A stretch of DNA of 64,000 nucleotides from Chitinophagales bacterium (GTDB taxonomy: Bacteria; Bacteroidota; Bacteroidia; Chitinophagales; Saprospiraceae). The notes beneath the pieces are model-generated. The model worked only from the letters and a program-made list of their open reading frames with translations. It had not been told where the DNA came from and did not search any database. Made by a program: the position numbers and the translations under genes. The stretch spans positions 116,989 to 180,988 of the forward strand of contig JAAFJN010000003.1 of the NCBI GenBank assembly GCA_013298845.1, read 5' to 3'. Shown piece after piece: positions 58,554 through 64,000 of this stretch (position 1 is its first letter; every line of letters starts with the position of its first letter).

Positions 58554-61500
58554 TTAAATACCACGTAGCGCTGTTCGGCTGCCACTACCTGCTCCACAAA
58601 ACTGCGGAGGTCTTCGTAACGCGCTGGAGGAACCTCATTGATGTTGATGTTGACGGTGCGCACCACTTTTAGTTTTTGCGGTGCTACTTTTACGTATTCG
58701 AGGCTATACGTCAATTGATCAAAACTATATTTAACATTCGAGGGTATATCGGTGAATTGTTTGCCCTCCGGAGCCGTTAGGGTAATTTCGTCAGCGTACA
58801 TATCCGCGTCATCGTACATGTGGAAATACAAGGGGAAACGGCGCGGTTCGTCTTGTTCGGGGAAAGCGTCCGGCGTGACGAAAGTGTAGTAAAACGGCAC
58901 TTTGAAGGTGTTCATATCCCCCACTTGAATGACCTCGTTTTTTACGTTAAAACGCACATTCAAATGCAGCGTATCTTTGAGTTGTTTCAAATCGCCGAAC
59001 GTAAATTCTTTTACCGATACCGTATTATTGAACCGGCTACTGACATCAGACTGCACGGACTCCAAAATATCCTTGCGCGATTCGTCAATGTAGTTGTACC
59101 GCGCGTCAGTGGCCAATGCCCCTTCCAAAACCAGGCGATTGGATACCACCAAGTCTTTCTTTTCTACTTTTATCTCCCCAATTTGTCGGCGTGTATTCAT
59201 GGTGCGGTTCACCGGATTGAGTGAAAACAGGTCGGTTGTGTTCTCTTTTTCGGTCTTGTACGGGATTTCGAGCACTTTAGACGTAATATCCGTGTGGGCC
59301 AAACTACCAAAAGGCAAATATTTGTCGGTGAGTTCGAGGTACCAGTCTTTTTGGTCGGCGTTGACCTTTACAATACAATGGTTAAAGTCAATGGAGGGCA
59401 GCAAGAGGGCTTTGTAGCCATTATCGCTGGTGTTGACCAGTACCAAATTGGCTTTGAGGCCCACTTCGCGCGCGAGGGTGGCGTACAGGGTAGACAAATC
59501 CTTGCAATCGCCTAATTTGGTTTGAATGACGCGGGCGCTTTTTTGCGGGATCAGGCCACTTTGGCGGAACGGTACCGAACTGTACTTAATTGTAGAAACA
59601 ATGTAGTTGTAAATGATTTTGGCGCGTTCAGTTTCCGACACTTTTTCGTGCCCGTTGGGGAACAATTCTTTCAATACTTCTTTTACTTCGTATTCAACTT
59701 TGGCCTGCGACGACGATAAATCGGAGTACCAGCGTTTTACCTCGTTCCAGTCTTTAATGGTCGAAATGTGCACCACTTTATAAGCATCTACGTAAGGCGG
59801 CATGAGCGATTCGCTTTCTACCACCGGTTCCGCACGGGTTTCCCAAACGGAGCGTTTGTAATCGCCCTGATCGGTAACCACGGGTTTTATATCGCCATTG
59901 GCCACCAGCGATTCAAACTGCACATCTTTGTGGTACAACAACGTAAAACGCGATTTTTCAATGGGAATTTCGCCATTGAAGCCAAAGGTACGGGTGTATT
60001 CGCGCGACATTCGGTCCCCGCTAATGTAGTTGACGATTTTGTATTTTAGCACAATAACATCGCCAATTTGCAAATTGGTAAACACCAGGTTATTATCGTT
60101 TCGCTCGGCTTCGGTGCGGGCACCGTCGGGTTTTATGACCTCGGTTTTGTCAAATACAACCCGCTGCGAATAGTCGTTGTACGAAACTGTGGTTTCCTTC
60201 CAGGTTTCTACGCCTTTTTCGTTGGTAATTTTGATGACGTACGTGACAAAATCTTCGCTGATTTTTTCGGGATACACCACCGAAGCAAAATCATCGAGCA
60301 GGTAATAAAACGAATATTGATCGTCGAACTCCTTTTTTTGGTACGATTTGATGAGTTCATCGAGGTTTTCACTGGCGATGGGCAAATAATCATACAGCGC
60401 TTTTTTGCCTTCCAGTTCCCGGATACGCGCCCTTATTTTATCGGAATTAGGGAAATAATGGAGCGATTTGGACAGGTACTCCAGTTCTTTTTTGTCGGCA
60501 CCGTCCAACTGAGCGATACTGGCCGCTGTTTGCCAAAAAGTGGGGTCATATGGTGCTATCGCCACCGCTTTTTTAATCCACGATTCGGCTTTGGCAGGAT
60601 CTTTTTTGTTGTAATAATATTTGGCCAATGCTTCGGCTTCGGTGGGATCGGCGGTAAAATGTTCGTAAAAAGACTCCAAAATTTTTAGACCTTTTTGTTC
60701 CATGCCCTGCTCAAAGTAGAGGTCTTTGAGGGTAGAAGCCAGGTCGTAGGTGTATTGTTTTTCGAGTAAGTTTTCGTATATTTTAATGCCCGCCTTCGGG
60801 TTTTTGTCCATTTTTGTGGCCACATTGTATTGCAAATTGGCAAAATAACGTGATTCGGGGAATTTTTTGGCCCCCGCATCCACGAGTTGGAGCAGGTCGT
60901 CTATTTTATTTTGTTTGCTCGTGATCTGAATGCGCGACTGCCACACTTCTTCGTCATCTGCGTAGTTTTCGGCACGAAATTCCACAATTTTCAGGGCCTC
61001 GTTCCAGTCTTCACGTTGGTACGCTTCCTGCGCCCGGAAAATACACCCGAGCAAACTTTCGGGGTCTTCGTTGATAAAGAACAGGCGTTCCTGTGCCTCT
61101 TCGGTTTCGTTTTTCAGCGAACTGTACACGATGCGGCGTGCGTTGCGGAACAGGCTGCTTTTCGGGTGTTTTTCCACCACTTTATTCAATACGCCGAGTG
61201 CTTTTTCGTACTCTCCGCAGTGCGAATACGTCAGGTAAAGCAGGTATTGGTTCAGGCTGTTTTCGGGGTCGGCGGCGACTTTGGTTTTGAAAAACTGGGT
61301 AAAAGGAAATTCCGGCGGTTCGGGTTGTTCGGGTCTTTTATCGGTGGTATAAGGCTGGTATTGTCCCGTGGATTTTACGTTGGTCAGCAGTTTGTCCTTT
61401 TCGTCGAGCAATTGCAGGTTAAAACGCGCCCCTTCGCTATCAATACGGCCCAGTTGCACCAAAATGCGGTTGGTTCCTTTTTGAAGTTTGACGGGGATTT

Positions 61501-62353
61501 TGTACAAATCAAATGGTGCTGAGCGCGACTCTTTATCACTCAGGACGAGGCGGTCATTTACCCAAACTTTAATCCCTGTTCCGCCGTAACTCACCCCCAA
61601 AAAGGCGTTTTGATCGGTTTCCGATTGTACAAAATTTTGGCCGTAATAAATGGCCGTGTTATAACGCAGGAACCAACTGGGTCGCCACCAGTTATCGGAA
61701 GGTTGTTCGACGGGCATGAACCAGGCAATGTCGCTGTTGTAAATGGATTTAAACTTGGCGTCGGGTTTAGGGTTGGTAATGGGCGGGTAATTTTTATCAA
61801 AACCACTTTCCGACTGGTTCTCAAACGGGCCGGCAATTTGCCATTTGTTAAGGTTGCTGTTTTTACCCCAATATTCGTTTCGTTTTTCAAAATCGCTTTG
61901 GGTTTGATAATAATCGCCGAGGCGGCTATTGGCCCATTGCCGCAAAATCACCGATGTTTGCGGGGAATTGGCCGTGCTTTCTACCACTTCCAACTGGTTT
62001 TTGTTCATGTTAGACGACCACCCGGCCAGCCCCGGGGTGTACCAAAGGGCAAAAAGATAGGGTTCTTTGTTGTCCATTGTTTTTAGCGCCTTTTCCATGA
62101 GTTTGGCGTCGTCTTCGTTTTTTGACTCCATCAAATTCAACACGCAAAGCGACAAATAAGCGTCGGAGCCGTACTTAGGGTCTTTGAGGGCGGCATTGAA
62201 TAATTTTCGGGCGGTTGCACGGTCATTTTTGTGCATGGCAGCCCAGGCTTCGGTGTAATCGTTGGCCCAGGCGGCGTTAAAAAAGGAAAATACAGTGACT
62301 ACGAGTATCAGCAAAGGCCGTACCCAGTGGATGTGTTTTCTGGAAGTAAACAT
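58550..62353 (-). CDS. TPR protein with DUF3857 and transglutaminase domains
   Basis: 1267 residues from the ATG at 62353 (MFTSRKHIHWVRPLLI), which begins a signal sequence ending near FFNAAWA. Residues about 30-640 are TPR-like repeats with an inserted beta domain at about 180-330 (NKWQIAGPFEN, LGVSYGGTGIKVWVNDRLVL, a PA14/F5-8-like fold). DUF3857 is at about 680-850 (YNDYSQRVVFDKTEVIKPDG, LQIGDVIVLKYKI). The transglutaminase core has Cys950 in TKLGDCKDLSTLYATL, His in FNHCIVKV and Asp in YLELTDKYLP. The triad is intact. It is secreted or periplasmic, a frequent but uncharacterised Bacteroidota architecture. It has no operon partner. Confidence 0.88.
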   Translation of the reverse strand: MFTSRKHIHWVRPLLILVVTVFSFFNAAWANDYTEAWAAMHKNDRATARKLFNAALKDPKYGSDAYLSLCVLNLMESKNEDDAKLMEKALKTMDNKEPYLFALWYTPGLAGWSSNMNKNQLEVVESTANSPQTSVILRQWANSRLGDYYQTQSDFEKRNEYWGKNSNLNKWQIAGPFENQSESGFDKNYPPITNPKPDAKFKSIYNSDIAWFMPVEQPSDNWWRPSWFLRYNTAIYYGQNFVQSETDQNAFLGVSYGGTGIKVWVNDRLVLSDKESRSAPFDLYKIPVKLQKGTNRILVQLGRIDSEGARFNLQLLDEKDKLLTNVKSTGQYQPYTTDKRPEQPEPPEFPFTQFFKTKVAADPENSLNQYLLYLTYSHCGEYEKALGVLNKVVEKHPKSSLFRNARRIVYSSLKNETEEAQERLFFINEDPESLLGCIFRAQEAYQREDWNEALKIVEFRAENYADDEEVWQSRIQITSKQNKIDDLLQLVDAGAKKFPESRYFANLQYNVATKMDKNPKAGIKIYENLLEKQYTYDLASTLKDLYFEQGMEQKGLKILESFYEHFTADPTEAEALAKYYYNKKDPAKAESWIKKAVAIAPYDPTFWQTAASIAQLDGADKKELEYLSKSLHYFPNSDKIRARIRELEGKKALYDYLPIASENLDELIKSYQKKEFDDQYSFYYLLDDFASVVYPEKISEDFVTYVIKITNEKGVETWKETTVSYNDYSQRVVFDKTEVIKPDGARTEAERNDNNLVFTNLQIGDVIVLKYKIVNYISGDRMSREYTRTFGFNGEIPIEKSRFTLLYHKDVQFESLVANGDIKPVVTDQGDYKRSVWETRAEPVVESESLMPPYVDAYKVVHISTIKDWNEVKRWYSDLSSSQAKVEYEVKEVLKELFPNGHEKVSETERAKIIYNYIVSTIKYSSVPFRQSGLIPQKSARVIQTKLGDCKDLSTLYATLAREVGLKANLVLVNTSDNGYKALLLPSIDFNHCIVKVNADQKDWYLELTDKYLPFGSLAHTDITSKVLEIPYKTEKENTTDLFSLNPVNRTMNTRRQIGEIKVEKKDLVVSNRLVLEGALATDARYNYIDESRKDILESVQSDVSSRFNNTVSVKEFTFGDLKQLKDTLHLNVRFNVKNEVIQVGDMNTFKVPFYYTFVTPDAFPEQDEPRRFPLYFHMYDDADMYADEITLTAPEGKQFTDIPSNVKYSFDQLTYSLEYVKVAPQKLKVVRTVNININEVPPARYEDLRSFVEQVVAAEQRYVVFK

Positions 62354-62550
62354 ATAATAATTGAGTGTTTTAAATGGGGCGTGTATTGCCGAAGCAACGG
62401 CCCGCAGAATGATTGAGGTGAACGTTTTAATATGCAACAAAATTACTTCACTCCACGCATGTATCCAAAACAGCAATGCATGAAAATGGTCGCAACAGCG
62501 ATAAAACTATGCATAAATCCGGCTAACGCTCACCATATATCAGACCAGTC

Positions 62551-63360
62551 CTAAAACACTTTCGACAAAACGTATAAAAGATACGCTTCATCCTGGTTAT
62601 TAATCCCGAGGCGATTGTTGGTCAAATGCAACAAATGCGGCAGGTTGCGGGTGGTTAGTTCCGGTCCCATTTCTTTAAAAATCAATTGGTTGCCCTTTAA
62701 CCAGCGCAGCCATTCGGGTTGTTTGGCGTCGAAACGCTCCTCGGTGAGTGAAAGATGGAACTGGTTAAGGGCATCTTTCAGGAATTCCGACTGGGGGTGG
62801 TAGGTTTCTTCAAAATCGGCACGGACGGTTGTGATTAAGTCCATTTGTTCGTCGCCTTCGAGGGGTTTAAAAAAGGCTTTTATCCACTCGCTGCCCAGGG
62901 ATTCAAAGTATTTCCCTGATTCAGTTTTGTTTAATCCGGTAGCAAACACCGTGGATAGGTGCAGGCGCAAGGCATCGAACATGGCATCGCCGTAAGTGTA
63001 GTCTTTTGTTTTCAGGCGCGACAACGCCACCCGGGAACTGATGTGAAAATATTCTTCGGCCCACGCCATGCCTACATCGCCGCCAAAACGGGCCGTTTCC
63101 GGTTCGTAGTTGACCATGCTCCAAGTGCCTTTTTTCTTAAAAGCCTTGTCAAAAGCCGGTTGCAGCGTTTTATCCAACCAATTGGGTTCGCCTTTGAAAC
63201 GCAACCGCAGGTGAATACCCGAATCCGTATCGTAATAGCGGATAAAAAACACCCTTGTCCCGCGTGTATTCCATATTTGCTGTTCGCAAAACGGTAAAAA
63301 ATCATCCACAAGAAAAATATCCTGCTCTTCTTTGGGTGTAAAATGAATGGAACGCCACAT
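62551..63360 (-). CDS. Solitary SpaB_C / thiopeptide-type bacteriocin biosynthesis domain protein
   Basis: 269 residues. MWRSIHFTP, FLVDDFLPFCEQ, RVFFIRYYDTDSGIHLRLRFKG, NYEPETARFGGDVGMAWAEEYFHISSRVAL and the C-terminal WLRWLKGNQ plus HLTNNRLGINNQDEAYLLYVLSK correspond to the small domain that follows or partners with LanB dehydratases. In those systems it catalyses glutamate elimination from glutamylated Ser/Thr or otherwise acts on RiPP precursors. No LanB, cyclase, transporter or obvious precursor gene is adjacent, so the partner must lie elsewhere or the protein has another job. It is monocistronic. Confidence 0.82.
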   Translation of the reverse strand: MWRSIHFTPKEEQDIFLVDDFLPFCEQQIWNTRGTRVFFIRYYDTDSGIHLRLRFKGEPNWLDKTLQPAFDKAFKKKGTWSMVNYEPETARFGGDVGMAWAEEYFHISSRVALSRLKTKDYTYGDAMFDALRLHLSTVFATGLNKTESGKYFESLGSEWIKAFFKPLEGDEQMDLITTVRADFEETYHPQSEFLKDALNQFHLSLTEERFDAKQPEWLRWLKGNQLIFKEMGPELTTRNLPHLLHLTNNRLGINNQDEAYLLYVLSKVF

Positions 63361-63553
63361 TGTTCTTTTAAATTAAATGATATACTTCGATACCGTTGTT
63401 CGCTAAAAACGCACCCGATGCCGAATTTGGACGGCAAAATTGACGGTTTTTAACCAGAAAAATATTTTTTTTATAGTTTGCGCTAAAAACAAAGCAGCAT
63501 TTGACCAAAAATGCGTTAAGTAACAATATCTAACCATTCAACCTCTCCATACT

Positions 63554-64000
63554 ATGCTAAAAACAACATTGATTACCCTTTTTTGCTCGTTGAGTCTCTT
63601 TGCATCGGCGCAAACGGAACTTAACACCGCCCTCCAAAAAATGAGTGAACTCCTGAAACCCACCGTGGAAGCCGATAAAGAAACCATCGTTCAACAAATG
63701 ATCTGGGACGAAAAATCGCCGTGGCGCGTTACGTTGTCCGTTGAAACAACAACCAAAAAAGATAAGTTTACGGAACGGTACGAATTTAATGTCGCCGACT
63801 TTAACCCGTACCTCGTTACCCGAAAATCGCAGGACAAATACCAGGGCGTTGAATGCGGTACCGACCGCGACCGCAAATACATTAGTTACTGGGAAAATAA
63901 CGAAAAAAGCGCCTATCAGTACAAATTTCTCGCTTATTTTAAAGATGCCAATGCCGCCGATGAATTTGTAAAACAATTCAAAGCCGCCATCCCATTGGCC
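63554..64000 (+). CDS. Secreted protein of unknown function, N-terminal part
   Basis: 149 codons are visible; the gene runs off the right edge. A signal peptide (MLKTTLITLFCSLSLFASAQ) is followed by a mature region rich in Lys, Glu and aromatic residues (SPWRVTLSVETTTKKDKFTERYEF, KYISYWENNEKSAYQYKFLAYFKDA). No family was recognised. It is the first plus-strand gene after the SpaB_C gene, divergent from it by 193 bases in which no operator or precursor peptide could be identified. Confidence 0.65.
   Translation, partial: MLKTTLITLFCSLSLFASAQTELNTALQKMSELLKPTVEADKETIVQQMIWDEKSPWRVTLSVETTTKKDKFTERYEFNVADFNPYLVTRKSQDKYQGVECGTDRDRKYISYWENNEKSAYQYKFLAYFKDANAADEFVKQFKAAIPLA

Noticed and set aside
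62432-62554. A 40-codon plus-strand frame ending in the stop region of the SpaB_C gene, considered as a RiPP precursor
   Set aside because: It has no leader/core cleavage pattern, no promoter box, and overlaps the convergent gene's end. Its Cys and Thr content is unremarkable for a chance frame.
1-64000. tRNA, rRNA, prophage and insertion sequence genes
   Set aside because: None could be recognised by eye. The dispersed hairpins have no adjacent transposase in this window.

Overview
The window looks like a chromosomal segment from a Bacteroidota bacterium, most likely from the Saprospiria. The grounds are a PorT-type outer-membrane protein of the type IX secretion system next to ubiE, TAnnTTTG-type promoter boxes, many Bacteroidota lipoprotein signals (LFAAC, FMAC), an SpaB_C-type protein, an alpha-2-macroglobulin carrying a SusC-like plug segment, and GSCFA, DUF2490 and MbnP families. 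The genus assignment is inference. No rRNA, tRNA, CRISPR array, transposase or phage gene was recognised.

Layout. 0-6 kb: end of a nitrilase-family gene, a hemH-crtZ pair, an ECF sigma factor with its membrane TPR partner, and a secreted GH65 enzyme. 6-24 kb: a disulfide-rich secreted protein, a flavin-binding protein, a giant alpha-2-macroglobulin lineage protein, murQ, a tiny membrane protein, a HEAT-cyclophilin lipoprotein, an M14 peptidase, two tandem fatty acid desaturases and a membrane-anchored patatin. 24-34.2 kb: a complete assimilatory sulfate reduction operon in the order cysH, cysD, cysN, cobA, cysJ, DUF2490 barrel, cysI, siroheme synthase fused to a TSUP permease. It is preceded by a leader peptide with five consecutive Cys codons, a perfect intrinsic terminator and a complementary antiterminator segment. 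This is a textbook-shaped cysteine attenuator and is the best candidate for an undescribed system here. 34-39 kb: a three-gene operon of a TlpA-like lipoprotein, a TIR-like/TPR/SDR fusion and a LytTR response regulator. 39-43.5 kb: AT-rich accessory genes, GSCFA, a conserved unknown, and the fdx-iscX iron-sulfur pair. 43.6-47.3 kb: a four-gene locus resembling MbnP/MbnH copper proteins. 47-64 kb: parC, an M16 peptidase, a 3-hydroxyacyl-CoA dehydrogenase, a ribBA with a degenerate GTP cyclohydrolase half, ubiE-porT, a polytopic membrane protein, a lipoprotein phosphoesterase with a duplicated tail, a DUF3857-transglutaminase protein, a solitary SpaB_C protein, and a truncated secreted protein at the edge.

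Intergenic spaces hold several dispersed repeat families: GACGCACGGCCGTGCGTC palindromes with TTTTATCCAC repeats; GGGCAGCC(A)CGAGGGCTGCCC palindromes; an AAATCT-ATC-AGATTT hairpin; and three purine/pyrimidine-biased minisatellites (GTTGAATTT, GAACACC, AGTGAAA) that often occur as inverted arms around an approximately 130-250 bp core.

How the genes work together: CysDN makes APS. CysH has a CC...CxxC iron-sulfur signature and probably reduces APS directly, so no cysC is needed. CysJI reduces sulfite using siroheme made by CobA and the precorrin-2 dehydrogenase half of the last gene. The Cys-run leader would tie the whole set to cysteine supply. All boundaries were read by eye from the sequence. 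No database search was possible.
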